DNA from: Pelodictyon phaeoclathratiforme BU-1
Lineage (GTDB): Bacteria; Bacteroidota; Chlorobiia; Chlorobiales; Chlorobiaceae
Reading direction: 5' to 3'
Assembly: GCF_000020645.1 (NCBI RefSeq)
Contig: NC_011060.1
Span: 1 to 64,000 of the forward strand
DNA: 64,000 bases
In this document: positions 49,930-59,184 of the stretch, piece by piece
Numbering within the stretch: the first letter of the stretch is position 1
How the letters are laid out: each line of letters begins with the position of its first letter
Notes under the pieces: generated by a model
Seen by the model: only the letters and a program-made list of their open reading frames with translations
Told to the model about the DNA's origin: nothing
The model's database searches: none
Made by a program: the position numbers and the translations under genes

Positions 49930-50814
49930 TCAGTCAGGGCTTTCTGAAGGGACTTTTTCCTGCTCGGCTCTCTGTCTGTCGATCAGTTTTTCGGCCAAAA
50001 GAGTAGCAAGGTTGTACGTTGTTTCCATGGCGCTTAAAAAGTTTATGGAGGAGCGCCAGTAAGGAATTGAGCCAAGTCGTTTTGGCATGGTAGCCTGTAC
50101 TGCTGGTGAAAGATGAGTGCATGATGGTTCGGGAGAAGGCGAATATCCCCAGAATGCGGCATGTTCGGAGGGAAGAGGTTCCGGTATTGCCGGGGGGTCG
50201 TCACCGGTAGCAGTCTGACGTTTGTAACCGATTTTTCTGAGAAACTCCTCCTTGTCTATTCCCCGTAACGTGAAAAGAAGAAAAGGATCCTGGTCAAAGG
50301 CCTCTGCCATCAAGTAAACAACAGCGGCAATGTGTTTGCAGGGGTTTGAGTAATCGGGACACGAACAGGTGGTTGTTAAATCATTGTATTTTGCGGGAAA
50401 GAGAGCAAGCCCTGCGGTTTTGAATACCCGTGCAAGATTTTCCGGCATCTCCCCGCTGAGGAGCTGCGCTATATATATCGGTTTCGAGGTAAGTTTTTGG
50501 GCCAACAGCTCTTTTTGCTCTTTTGAATAGGGCGTCAGTGTGATGGATACCTTATAGGGGCGAACTCTTGAGCCCTGCACTTTTGCCGCAACTCCCTTTT
50601 TGGCAGTGATGACAAGGTCGGTTACCTGCCCTTTTCGTGCGTAAGATTTTCCCCTTGTAATTCTCTCGCCAATATCAAAATTTTCAAGTGTTGTAATCCA
50701 CTCTTTTCCCCACCAGGTTTGCCCGAATGCTCCCCGTTTGTTTTGGGCCTTTATACCACCGGCTACTGCCCTTGGGGCGGAGGAGGTGGGTCTTTTATAC
50801 CAATAGTATTCCAT
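49930..50814 (-). CDS. SWIM zinc-finger protein
   Basis: A 294-residue protein with a SWIM domain, CSCPDYSNPCKHIAAVVYLMAEAFDQDPF (C-x-C-x(n)-C-x-H, about residues 158-186). SWIM domains bind zinc and are predicted DNA- or protein-interaction modules. The N-terminal part (FGQTWWGKEWITTLE and RGKSYARKGQV) is the conserved N-terminal region of bacterial SWIM proteins that accompany SNF2 helicases. It starts five bases after the SNF2 stop, so the two are co-translated. The function of the pair in bacteria is not known. Confidence 0.85.
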   Translation of the reverse strand: MEYYWYKRPTSSAPRAVAGGIKAQNKRGAFGQTWWGKEWITTLENFDIGERITRGKSYARKGQVTDLVITAKKGVAAKVQGSRVRPYKVSITLTPYSKEQKELLAQKLTSKPIYIAQLLSGEMPENLARVFKTAGLALFPAKYNDLTTTCSCPDYSNPCKHIAAVVYLMAEAFDQDPFLLFTLRGIDKEEFLRKIGYKRQTATGDDPPAIPEPLPSEHAAFWGYSPSPEPSCTHLSPAVQATMPKRLGSIPYWRSSINFLSAMETTYNLATLLAEKLIDRQRAEQEKVPSESPD

Positions 50815-50819
50815 AGCTC

Positions 50820-53800
50820 TTATTCTCCCATTGCTTCCTGTCCGAGCATAATGAGCTTGCGCAGATCATTGTTCGACAGTTCGGTCAGCCACTGCTCACC
50901 CGTTCCGAGAACCTGGCCGGCGACCGTTGTTTTTTTCTCAATCATCTCATCAATGCGCTCTTCGAGCGTGCCCGTCGTAATAAATTTATGAACTTCAACG
51001 TTTTTGTGCTGCCCGATACGGAAAGCCCGGTCAGTTGCCTGATTCTCTACTGCCGGGTTCCACCATCGGTCAAAGTGAACAACGTGGTTCGCTGTTGTCA
51101 GGTTAAGACCCGTTCCTCCGGCTTTCAGTGAGAGAATAAAGATGGAGGGTGAACTGCCCTCTTCCTTCTGGAAGCTCTCTACCATCTCATCCCGCCTTTT
51201 TTTGGTTACGCCACCGTGCAGAAACAGTACCTCTTCACCGTACAACTCCTGAAGATAGTGCTGGAGCATCGTTCCCATCATGGTAAACTGTGTAAAGAGC
51301 AGCGTTTTTTCGCCAGCTTCGCGGATGTCGCCAAGCAGTTCGGTCAGGCGTTTTATTTTTCCTGAACGATGTGCAATGGCAGAGTTGTCGCCAAGCAAAT
51401 GTGCCGGATGGTTGCAGACCTGCTTGAGCTTGACCAGCAGCGCAAGTACAAGGCCCCGCCGGTCAATCCCTTCGGCGCTTTCAATTTTCTCCTGCAGTTC
51501 ATCGACAACAGCCTTGTAGAGCGATGCCTGCTCTTTGGTCAGCGAGCAATACTCTTTCATTTCGATCTTGTCGGGCAGATCGGAAATAATCGACTTGTCG
51601 CTTTTCATGCGGCGCAGAATAAACGGGCCGGTCAGCGACTTCAGTCGTGCTGAAGCCTCAGGGTCGCCATACCACTGAATCGGCGTGTAGAAGTTCTGTT
51701 TGAAAAAGTGCTGGGTTCCAAGAAAACCGGGATTGAGAAAATCCATGAGTGCCCAAAGGTCGCCGACATGATTTTCAACGGGAGTGCCGGTCAGGGCAAT
51801 ACGGTAATCAGCCCGGATTGTTCGGGCAGCTTTTGACTGTTTTGTCTCAGGGTTTTTGATGTTCTGCGCTTCATCGAGAATAATGCCTGCCCAGGGAACC
51901 TTCGACAGAAATTCAAGGTCGCGCTGTAACAATCCATAGCTTGAAATGACAAGGGCTGAAGCGCTTGCAGCTTTGCGAAAATCTGCTGTTTTCATCCGGT
52001 CGATACCATGATGCACCAGCACCGCTAAATCCGGAGTGAACCGCTCCGCCTCCTTTCGCCAGTTGTTGACTACAGAGGTGGGGCAGATCAGGAGCACCGC
52101 CCTTTTTTCTCCAAGTTCACGCTCCCGCTGCAGCAGTGCAAGCGTCTGAATGGTTTTGCCAAGGCCCATGTCGTCGGCAAGACAGGCGCCCAGTCCCCAC
52201 TTGCGGAGAAATGAGAGCCATGAAAAGCCTCGCTCCTGATAGAGGCGAAGCGTTCCCTCGAAATGCTCAGGTGGTGGAAGCAGTTCAAATTGTCCCTGAG
52301 AGGAAAGTTTTTCAAGCAGTTCCTGAAGCCACCCCTCGATTTCAACCGATCGAAGAAAGAGAGCATCCTCCTTTTTTTGTGCTCCGAGAGCTGTTGAGAG
52401 GAGTTCTCTGGCAGAAAGTTCACCAGTTGGATGTTTTTCAAGAAAATGGAGAGCATTGGCAAGCTCCTTATGGTCAATCTGTGTCCACTGTCCGCGCACC
52501 CGTACCAGCGGAACTTTCAGGTTTGCCAGTGTTTTCAGCTCCTGCAGGTCAAGCTCCTCATTGCCAAGTGCAGCAGCATAATCGCAGGCAACCATGCGAT
52601 CCAGCGTGAGACCCGACCCGCTTCCTTTCATAGAGGGAAGCTTCACTTTTGTCTTGATCCCGATACGGTTGACTCCTCTGCGACCGATCCACCACGAGGG
52701 AAGCTTGACCACAAATCCTGCGCTTCGCAACAGTTCCGCATACTCCAGCAAAAATCTGTAAGCCCCTTCGGTATCAAGATCAAAGCCACCCGGCTGCTTC
52801 TTTTTCAGGCTTTGGGTGACTGCGGGGCAGAGGCCGGAGGCTTGTCCCAGGGAAGTAAGCAGGAATTCGGTACAATCGGAGGTATACGTTAAAGCGTGCT
52901 GTGATGCCTCGCTTTCGGGGTTCCAGAGATCCCCGGCGTCAAGAATCAGGCTTGGATCCGCTTTCAACTGCAGTTGATAGGCAACATGCCAGCGCTCCTT
53001 TTTCCGCCCTTTCAGTGGTGGCTCTGTCAGTTGCAGGCAAAACCTGAAGGGTGATCGCTCATGCAGGTCAATGGGACGCCGCCATGCGTTGAGCTGACAG
53101 GCAAACTGCTCAATCTCCTGCTCATTTTTCCATTTCAGCCGGGGATCACTGTTTGATAATGCATGAAGCCACGCGTCATGGATACTCTCGAAGTCACTGA
53201 TTTTTGGCACCCCTGCTCTTTCAAAAGTACGTGACAGTGTATTGACAAGGAAAGAGAGAAGTCCTTTGAGCAGTAACTTTTTTGGTGTTTCCGGCGGTTG
53301 CGTGTCGGTGCGGCCGAGAGAGCGACAGACCGCAGGCATGGCATCGGCAAGCTGTTCAACTGCGAGGGATGTGGCACTGTCGGGGAGGGGCAACCACAAG
53401 GCCTCCCAGAATGTATCGTTTTTGATGATCGAAGGGAGCAGCGACTGGGTTCTGACAATGTTCAGTGCAATTTTTACTACCTGCCGTGCCCAGTGGAGAG
53501 AGCTTCCGAAGATGATGCCACTGCCGGGGATGTTGCCCTTTTCCGTAAGCAGGGAAAGCTCGAACAGAGCGTTGAAATTCAGCCGAAGCGCGGTAATCGG
53601 AAAGGCATGGAGTTGCTCTTCATCACTCAGGTCGGGCATGGCGCCGACAAGCGGAGATGATGGGACAGCTTTTTTCTCGCGGCAGGGCAGCCAGACACAA
53701 AACTCTTTTGTGGTGTTGTCGAGCAGGGAAAACATGCCGATTCCAGCCGTTGCGAGGCGTAACTCCTTCAGCATCCCGATCTTTTTTCCCTCACTCCAGA

Positions 53801-53843
53801 GTAGCGGGACTCCGTCAATGATGGAGATGTGCAGCGCAATCAT
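50820..53843 (-). CDS. SNF2-family DNA helicase/ATPase
   Basis: A 1007-residue SNF2-type double-stranded-DNA translocase. The N-terminal half (1-520) is a bacterial SNF2-associated region. The C-terminal half has the motor: motif I LADDMGLGKTIQTLALL, motif II LDEAQNIKNP (DEAQ rather than the common DEAH), motif III LTGTPVENHVGDLWALMDFL, motif V SLKAGGTGLNLTTANHVVHFDRWWNPA, and motif VI QATDRAFRIGQ. The start is supported by AGAGGA upstream. It is the first gene of a two-gene operon with the SWIM protein. A role in transcription recycling, repair or defence cannot be decided from sequence. Confidence 0.92.
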   Translation of the reverse strand: MIALHISIIDGVPLLWSEGKKIGMLKELRLATAGIGMFSLLDNTTKEFCVWLPCREKKAVPSSPLVGAMPDLSDEEQLHAFPITALRLNFNALFELSLLTEKGNIPGSGIIFGSSLHWARQVVKIALNIVRTQSLLPSIIKNDTFWEALWLPLPDSATSLAVEQLADAMPAVCRSLGRTDTQPPETPKKLLLKGLLSFLVNTLSRTFERAGVPKISDFESIHDAWLHALSNSDPRLKWKNEQEIEQFACQLNAWRRPIDLHERSPFRFCLQLTEPPLKGRKKERWHVAYQLQLKADPSLILDAGDLWNPESEASQHALTYTSDCTEFLLTSLGQASGLCPAVTQSLKKKQPGGFDLDTEGAYRFLLEYAELLRSAGFVVKLPSWWIGRRGVNRIGIKTKVKLPSMKGSGSGLTLDRMVACDYAAALGNEELDLQELKTLANLKVPLVRVRGQWTQIDHKELANALHFLEKHPTGELSARELLSTALGAQKKEDALFLRSVEIEGWLQELLEKLSSQGQFELLPPPEHFEGTLRLYQERGFSWLSFLRKWGLGACLADDMGLGKTIQTLALLQRERELGEKRAVLLICPTSVVNNWRKEAERFTPDLAVLVHHGIDRMKTADFRKAASASALVISSYGLLQRDLEFLSKVPWAGIILDEAQNIKNPETKQSKAARTIRADYRIALTGTPVENHVGDLWALMDFLNPGFLGTQHFFKQNFYTPIQWYGDPEASARLKSLTGPFILRRMKSDKSIISDLPDKIEMKEYCSLTKEQASLYKAVVDELQEKIESAEGIDRRGLVLALLVKLKQVCNHPAHLLGDNSAIAHRSGKIKRLTELLGDIREAGEKTLLFTQFTMMGTMLQHYLQELYGEEVLFLHGGVTKKRRDEMVESFQKEEGSSPSIFILSLKAGGTGLNLTTANHVVHFDRWWNPAVENQATDRAFRIGQHKNVEVHKFITTGTLEERIDEMIEKKTTVAGQVLGTGEQWLTELSNNDLRKLIMLGQEAMGE

Positions 53844-54166
53844 AAGCTATCCTCTTTGGGTAATTCCTGCATCGCAGTTGCACTGTTCGTAGCTCAATTT
53901 TAGCTTATTACTCATCGCTATGCTGTGAAAATATTTCAAGTGTTCAATACTTCATACGGTTACTTTCAGGCCCCTTTCCTGATTTAAAAGAAGGGATAAA
54001 ATAGAATAACAGGCGGTTCAGAACAACATGCAAACGCTCAATATCAGAAAAAATAATGGTTTTCCTGAAGGGCAGGGCGCCTTGCATATACCAGTCAGTT
54101 TTGGTTGATGGGGAGGTGTTCAGGAATCAGGAAAGCGTTGTGGAGCTGAAAGGTGGTATCGGTGCG
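53844..54166. other. Gene-free stretch upstream of the SNF2 gene
   Basis: About 320 bases without a convincing gene. The SNF2 promoter and AGAGGA ribosome binding site lie at its left edge. Short frames in the rest show no family resemblance. Confidence 0.4.
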
Positions 54167-54203
54167 GCCCGAAACAGCCGTAACACTGATGGCTGTTTCG
54201 GGC
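54167..54203 (-). terminator. Hairpin after the YaaH-family gene
   Basis: GCCCGAAACAGCC (54167-54179) and GGCTGTTTCGGGC (54191-54203) pair perfectly over 13 bases with an 11-base loop. It starts 13 bases past the stop of the minus-strand transporter gene. No T-run follows, but the stem is strong. Confidence 0.7.
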
Positions 54204-54216
54204 AAGAGGGGCAAGA

Positions 54217-54762
54217 TTACACGCCCAGCGATTTGAAGAGGAGCGGAAGGGCACAGAGGCCGATGGCAACATTTGTTGCACCGCATATTTTTGTGATGAG
54301 AGCGTTCTGCTTGTACCAGGCAAACGGAAGCAGGATGGTCAGTACATTAATGAGCAGCAGAACCGTAGCTAATGGCCAGATTTTTCCGAGAAGGATGGCC
54401 TTGTAGCTGAAGACCGCTGTGATGAAAAAGATACCAAGAAACATGTGGGCATAGATTTTTTTGTCGCCGGGGTTATAGAAATGCAGGGCAACAATAACCC
54501 AGAAAAGCCCGTAGGTGGCAAAAATAGTGCCCAGGTAGATCCTTATGTCGGCAGGTAACCCCATGTCGAAGAGAAACATGCAGACAGCCGTGAAAAGCTG
54601 CGCAACACCGCCGAACCAGAGGGCGACATTTGCAAGATTGCGTCCCAGTTTTGCGTGATCTGTCTCTTTGTCAAGCCCGAATCCCAACTGTTCAAGACCA
54701 AACACCCAGACGGTGATAATAAGCCCGAACAACCCGATAGCCTCCGGATTAACAACATTCAT
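54217..54762 (-). CDS. GPR1/FUN34/YaaH-family (acetate/succinate) transporter
   Basis: A 181-residue membrane protein with six helices matching the YaaH/SatP family, which moves acetate or succinate. The family N-terminus N-P-x-x-x-GL is seen as NPEAIGLFGLIITVWVFGLEQLG. Later come GGVAQLFTAVCMFLFDM and FATYGLFWVIVALHFYNPGDKKIYAHMFLGIFF. Photoheterotrophic acetate uptake would be sensible in green sulfur bacteria, which co-assimilate acetate. Divergent from the MFS gene across 260 bases. Confidence 0.82.
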   Translation of the reverse strand: MNVVNPEAIGLFGLIITVWVFGLEQLGFGLDKETDHAKLGRNLANVALWFGGVAQLFTAVCMFLFDMGLPADIRIYLGTIFATYGLFWVIVALHFYNPGDKKIYAHMFLGIFFITAVFSYKAILLGKIWPLATVLLLINVLTILLPFAWYKQNALITKICGATNVAIGLCALPLLFKSLGV

Positions 54763-55024
54763 TGGAAAAACTCCTTTTTTAGTTGTTGATAAATGTTTAA
54801 CAAGTCACCATCACACTGTTAACAGTAATGGCCGCGTTAATGTACTGCTATTTTGGCAGAAAGAGGAAGGGTATTGCATGTTGTCTCTCTACTCCGTTGA
54901 TGGCGCTTTGCTACCTGCAGTAACCTGCTTTTATCTGGAATTGGTTGAAATCAGCATAAGATTTCGCTTTCTTTTGATACCTTTGAACTCTCAAGAATGA
55001 GATAACTGAAGATGTTTTTATGCG

Positions 55025-56326
55025 ATGACTTTGCCTGCTGAAACTGTTCTCCCAACCAATCCGAAGCCTCAAAAGCGAAACGGACTTTCCGGCCAATTGC
55101 TCACGGCTTTTCCTGCTTTTGAGAGCCCTAATTTCCGGCGCTATTTTCCCGGGCAGGTGATCTCCATGATTGGCACATGGATACAGATGGTAGCGCAAGG
55201 GTGGCTGGTGCTTGAAATAACCGGTTCCGCTTTCGACGTGGGGCTTGCGGCGGCGGCCTCCACACTCCCAACCCTTTTTCTCTCCCTCCTCGGTGGCGTG
55301 GTTGTTGACCGTTACCCAAGGCGCACCATCCTGCTCTGGACGCAGTCTGCGGCCATGCTGCTCGCCTTTGTGCTTGGGCTCTTTGCCGTGACCGGCACGG
55401 TGACCATCTGGATTATCCTTGTACTCTCCTTTCTTCTTGGCTGTGTGAACGCCCTCAATGTGCCTGCACTTCAGGCATTTCTCAGCGAAATCGTGGAGCG
55501 GGAGCATCTTGCTTCGGCCATTGCCATGAACTCAGCGATCTATAACGGTTCACGGGTTATCGGCCCCGCTATTGCAGGGTTTCTTATATCGGCCACCGGA
55601 ACAGGCACCGCCTTTCTGCTCAACGGAGTCAGTTTTTTCGCAGTCATCCTCTCCCTGCTCTCCATGAAGAACACCCTAATAGAGCCTGCTGCAAAAACAA
55701 GCCAGAATCCCCTGCAGTCGATCAGGGAGGGGCTGAGCTATGCATGGGGGCATCCGGTGATCAGGACAAGTATCTTTTTTATAGCGGTCATCTCCATTTT
55801 TGCATGGTCTTATGTCACCATGCTGCCCGTGATTGCCAAGCGTACCTTCGGCATGGATGCGTCGGGCATGGGATACCTCTATGGCGTGTCGGGTCTCGGC
55901 TCGGTCGTCGGCACCGTGCTGGTCTCCATCTATTCCAGGAAAATTGACCGCCTTGTCTTCATTGCCGGAGGAACAATTCTCTTCGCTCTCGCCCTTATCG
56001 GCTTTACCTATACCACGCACCTTCCGGCAGCCCTCTTCTTTCTCTTTGTCAGCGGCTTCGGGCTTGTCTCGGCAGTCTCAACCCTCAGCGCCACCATCCA
56101 GGGCACGGTTGACGACCGTTTCCGCGGAAGGGTGATGAGCCTCTACATGATGATTTTTATGGGCTTCATGCCGATCGGCAACCTTGAAATCGGCTATCTT
56201 TCAGAACACTTCGGTACCGGTATTGCCATCCGTATTGGCTGTGTCGTGACCATTCTGGCGGCAGTGACTCTCATCTTCACCAGCCGAGGGGTGCGCAAGG
56301 CCTACAGCAGTTACAAGGCATCGTAA
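55025..56326 (+). CDS. MFS transporter, MFS_3/enterobactin-exporter-like
   Basis: A 433-residue major facilitator protein with about 12 helices. It opens with a cytoplasmic tail, then FPAFESPNFRRYFPGQVISMIGTWIQMVAQGWLVLEITGS, the MFS_3 signature. The loop motif GGVVVDRYPRRTILLWTQ lies between helices 2 and 3, and RVIGPAIAGFLISATGTGTAFLLNGVSF in helix 5. This group exports siderophores, macrolides and other compounds; no partner gene hints at the substrate. It is convergent with the toxin-antitoxin module. Confidence 0.88.
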   Translation: MTLPAETVLPTNPKPQKRNGLSGQLLTAFPAFESPNFRRYFPGQVISMIGTWIQMVAQGWLVLEITGSAFDVGLAAAASTLPTLFLSLLGGVVVDRYPRRTILLWTQSAAMLLAFVLGLFAVTGTVTIWIILVLSFLLGCVNALNVPALQAFLSEIVEREHLASAIAMNSAIYNGSRVIGPAIAGFLISATGTGTAFLLNGVSFFAVILSLLSMKNTLIEPAAKTSQNPLQSIREGLSYAWGHPVIRTSIFFIAVISIFAWSYVTMLPVIAKRTFGMDASGMGYLYGVSGLGSVVGTVLVSIYSRKIDRLVFIAGGTILFALALIGFTYTTHLPAALFFLFVSGFGLVSAVSTLSATIQGTVDDRFRGRVMSLYMMIFMGFMPIGNLEIGYLSEHFGTGIAIRIGCVVTILAAVTLIFTSRGVRKAYSSYKAS

Positions 56327-56329
56327 CGC

Positions 56330-57337
56330 TTAAACGGCTTTCAAGTCAAATCCGTACTTGAGGTAACTGATCATCTGGTTCGTTGCATTAACATTTTCAA
56401 TCCATGCTTTTTCCTCATGGCTGATCCTGATAATTTCCCTGGTACTGATACGGGAAAAAGTTTCGGCGACTGTTGTTAACGTATGCAACTCCTCCGCTGA
56501 AAACATTTCTGCATTGAATTTACGACCATCTCCAGGAAAAAATTGTTCCCCTGTTCCGCCATTGTCAAATTCCGTTTCTTCAACAGTGACGTCACCCTGT
56601 TTTTCAATCCACTCAAAAATAGTGTTGAAATTATCCGGTACGGGCCCCATCGAAATTGCACAATAACGGGCGCCACTGATCGAATACCCTGTTGTTTTAA
56701 AGTTCAGGAAATCCGCATAGAAGAGCAATTTGTTCAGCTTGGTCTTCCACGGTTTAAGTTGTTCAGCAAAAAAGAGAACCATTTCGCAGAGTTTTTCGAG
56801 GCTTGGTTTTCTGTAACCGGAATATTCATCGGGCAGTTTTGAGCCAAGAAAATACTCTTCGAGATCAACACAGCTTGTTTTTTTACGGCTTTCTATCAGG
56901 TGTTCAATCCTGGCAGTCAGTTTTTCCTGTTGTTTCCCCAGTAAAGCGCCACTCAGGTGTACAATTTTCTTAAACTCCTCAGGATCTTGAGCAACCTGTA
57001 TCAGTCGGGCACTTGATTCGCTGGGAACCTCACCTTGCTCATAGTTTCTATAGGTGTTTGTTCCTAACCCGAGTATTTCCGCAATTTTGGCTGCCGATAA
57101 TCCGTAGGCAGCCCTTATTGCGCTGATCTCTTCCGGAAAAGGGAGGTTATGCTCATCTCTGTACTGGTTGTAGACCTGAATCAGGTTTATCTCATCAAGC
57201 TCGGTGGTGGTGAACTGCTGCTTACTATCATTGCAGTAGTAATAGTGGTATTGAACAGAATAGTTATTTTTGCGGAATCCCATGATTCGCTGTTCCCGCT
57301 TCAGGGTCATTTCCCTGCCTGTTATCGGGCTTCTCAT
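56330..57337 (-). CDS. MqsA-like/Panacea (DUF4065) antitoxin
   Basis: A 335-residue antitoxin-like protein with three parts. The N-terminal segment resembles the zinc finger of MqsA/YgiT antitoxins, but its CPxCG pair reads SPITG, so zinc binding is probably lost. An XRE-type helix-turn-helix follows (SAAKIAEILGLGTNTYRNYEQGEVP, about residues 82-106). The C-terminal DUF4065 (SocA-like, Panacea) domain includes KLNKLLFYADFLNFKTTGYSISGARYCAISMGPVPD. ATG 57337 is chosen because it gives MRSPITGREM, the family start. It overlaps the upstream toxin gene by 74 bases. Confidence 0.85.
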   Translation of the reverse strand: MRSPITGREMTLKREQRIMGFRKNNYSVQYHYYYCNDSKQQFTTTELDEINLIQVYNQYRDEHNLPFPEEISAIRAAYGLSAAKIAEILGLGTNTYRNYEQGEVPSESSARLIQVAQDPEEFKKIVHLSGALLGKQQEKLTARIEHLIESRKKTSCVDLEEYFLGSKLPDEYSGYRKPSLEKLCEMVLFFAEQLKPWKTKLNKLLFYADFLNFKTTGYSISGARYCAISMGPVPDNFNTIFEWIEKQGDVTVEETEFDNGGTGEQFFPGDGRKFNAEMFSAEELHTLTTVAETFSRISTREIIRISHEEKAWIENVNATNQMISYLKYGFDLKAV

Positions 57338-57695
57338 TCTTTTCTCTTTTAAATGGATACGAGATTTTATGTTCAGCAATATGAAATGAAATGCAGATAA
57401 CGCTTGTACCTGGAGCACCCATAGTGATTTTGATATAGATCTCCTGCCGTTTTACCAGCTTGCCGAAAACCCACATTTCAGAGCCTTTATTCAGGTTGTC
57501 CTCAAGAGGGCCTTCACTATAGTCGTCAATTTCAAGAGCCGTAATAATTTTTCGCCTCTCTATTGGTCGTAATTCAAGGTTCAGAAGTGTCTGGGAATTC
57601 TTACCCCTGTCATCACGGAAAAGGATATTCCATATCTTCATTTTTTCCTTAAAGTCCCGAAGAAATGCACTGATCTGCTGTTTACTGGCAGTCAT
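57264..57695 (-). CDS. MqsR-like toxin
   Basis: A 143-residue protein preceding the MqsA/Panacea antitoxin. Its core resembles MqsR-family ribonuclease toxins: a helical N-terminus (QQISAFLRDFKEKMKIWNILF), then YSEGPLEDNLNKGSEMWVFGKLVKRQEIYIKI and VICISFHIAEHKISYPF, the small beta-sheet with basic residues. The last 25 residues after YPF (KREKNEKPDNRQG onwards) lie in sequence that also encodes the antitoxin N-terminus and look like read-through. The toxin-first order is that of mqsRA. Activity is inferred from the pairing. Confidence 0.75.
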   Translation of the reverse strand: MTASKQQISAFLRDFKEKMKIWNILFRDDRGKNSQTLLNLELRPIERRKIITALEIDDYSEGPLEDNLNKGSEMWVFGKLVKRQEIYIKITMGAPGTSVICISFHIAEHKISYPFKREKNEKPDNRQGNDPEAGTANHGIPQK

Positions 57696-57744
57696 CCCAA
57701 AGAATTCGCTTGAAAAATCATAATACTTAAGGTTAATTTTTTAT

Positions 57745-57797
57745 ACTATAAAGTGAAAATATCAACATAAATAATAAAATATCCAACTATAAAGTGA
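57745..57797. promoter_or_regulatory. Direct repeats upstream of the toxin-antitoxin operon
   Basis: ACTATAAAGTGA occurs at 57745-57756 and again at 57786-57797, 41 bases apart (close to four helical turns), in AT-rich DNA just upstream of the toxin gene. These are probable operators for the helix-turn-helix antitoxin. Confidence 0.55.
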
Positions 57798-58125
57798 TAA
57801 ATTTGTTTTGGGCTTAAGGCCTTTTTAGGGGTAAAGATGCATCATAACTGCCTGAAAAATTGCAGTGCAGTGAGTTGTTCGAAAACAAAGGTGACATGAC
57901 ACTATTGCCAGTTAAATCGGGATAGTTGAGCTGTCCTGTTGTGCTTTACTTTGAATTTTCATGATACAGGAAATTGTGAGAAGTATACCTCTATTTTGTA
58001 ATATTGGGTCTATCGGCATATGTTAATATCTTTGCTGTATAACAAGCCTTAAATTATTTACTAAGGTACTTCAGGGGGAAGTCGGGTTTGGACAACCGTG
58101 ATGAACGCCTCTAAATAGTGGTTGA
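57798..58125. other. Gene-free stretch
   Basis: About 330 bases of AT-rich sequence with no recognised gene, RNA or repeat. Confidence 0.4.
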
Positions 58126-58326
58126 CATTGTATTCTCCTCGACAGCAAATCGTATACGCGAATTTTTCGAGTTGAGGAACTGGCAATTCTGCTTGTACGC
58201 ACTCCTGAAACGGTTCGTCAGAGCTATCTTCGTCCGCTTTTGCTTGATGGGCGGATCTCAATGATCCGTCCCGATGTTCCCAATGACCCAGAGCAAGCGT
58301 ATCGGGCAGTTGAGATAGATGAATGA
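58126..58326 (+). pseudogene. C-terminal remnant of an unknown protein
   Basis: A 66-codon open frame without an ATG at its head: HCILLDSKSYTRIFRVEELA, then ILLVRTPETVRQSYLRPLLL and DGRISMIRPDVPNDPEQAYR, followed by VEIDE and a stop. The pattern looks like a winged-helix C-terminus such as those ending AlbA_2/RecG-like ATP-binding proteins. The N-terminal part of such a gene is missing, so this is probably debris from a deleted gene. Family assignment is tentative. Confidence 0.4.
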
Positions 58327-58430
58327 TGAGGAGAGATGCCGTCAGGAACAGGACGGATCAGTAGTGGGTGAGCAAGTATATGAATGAATGATCGGACGAC
58401 ATAAAATTACAGAGTAATCAACCCAACACG

Positions 58431-59144
58431 ATGATGACACAGAACCAACTTTCAGATAACGGCTCGATTCAAATATCCGATAGTGAACTTGATGAGCTTC
58501 AAAATTTTCTCATGTCGGATGCCCTCCCTGGAGGGGCAATGTCGCTTGACACACTTGATGGATTTTTTACAGCATTGGTTATTGGGCCGGTAACCGTTCT
58601 CCCCAGTGCATGGTTGCCTTTGGTTTGGGATATGAGTGGAGGAGGAGAAGAACCGGAATTTGAGAGTCAGGAACAGGCGCAGCGCATCGTAGAATTGCTG
58701 ATGAAGTTGATGAACAGCATTGTCGAGTTGTTGTCGAAGTATCCGGATTATTATGAGCCACTGCCAGATACGTATTCGTATGAAAGTGAGGTAGTCAGGG
58801 ACTCGCTGATCAAGCTCTGGGCGATGGGATTTATGATCGGCGTCAGTTACAACGAAGCTGACTGGGAACCGCTCCTTTCGGATGAAGCCGCCTCAGTACT
58901 GCTATCTGCGATTGCTATGCTCGGCATAAGGCCCCACGATGCAGTTCCGCTGCCTACTAAGAAGTTTCGGGAGATTTGGGAGAATGTGCCTGATTGTGTG
59001 CTGGCACTCAATGAGTTCTGGCGCCCCTTCCGACTCGGTGAAATTATCAGTGCCAGGGGGATGGCAGGAGCCGGGCGAATCGGACGCAATGATCCATGCC
59101 CCTGCGGCAGTGGAAAGAAGTTCAAGAAATGCTGCGGGAAGTGA
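58431..59144 (+). CDS. YecA/UPF0149-type protein with SEC-C metal-binding motif
   Basis: A 237-residue soluble protein. The N-terminal two thirds match the UPF0149 (YgfB/YecA) family: ELDELQNFLMSDALPGGAMSLDTLDGFFTALVIGP, then WAMGFMIGVSYNEADWEPLL. The end is a SEC-C motif, GRNDPCPCGSGKKFKKCCG, which binds zinc and in SecA contacts SecB and ribosomes. Two start codons (ATGATG) are adjacent at 58431. It stands among gene remnants. A role in protein export or quality control is only suggested by the motif. Confidence 0.85.
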   Translation: MMTQNQLSDNGSIQISDSELDELQNFLMSDALPGGAMSLDTLDGFFTALVIGPVTVLPSAWLPLVWDMSGGGEEPEFESQEQAQRIVELLMKLMNSIVELLSKYPDYYEPLPDTYSYESEVVRDSLIKLWAMGFMIGVSYNEADWEPLLSDEAASVLLSAIAMLGIRPHDAVPLPTKKFREIWENVPDCVLALNEFWRPFRLGEIISARGMAGAGRIGRNDPCPCGSGKKFKKCCGK

Positions 59145-59184
59145 CGTTTTCTGGCAGAATACGCTCATTTATTGATCCGTCACT

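Noticed and set aside
58121..58160. TTGACA as the -35 of a promoter
   Set aside because: No acceptable -10 element occurs at 16-18 bases, and it lies inside a gene remnant.
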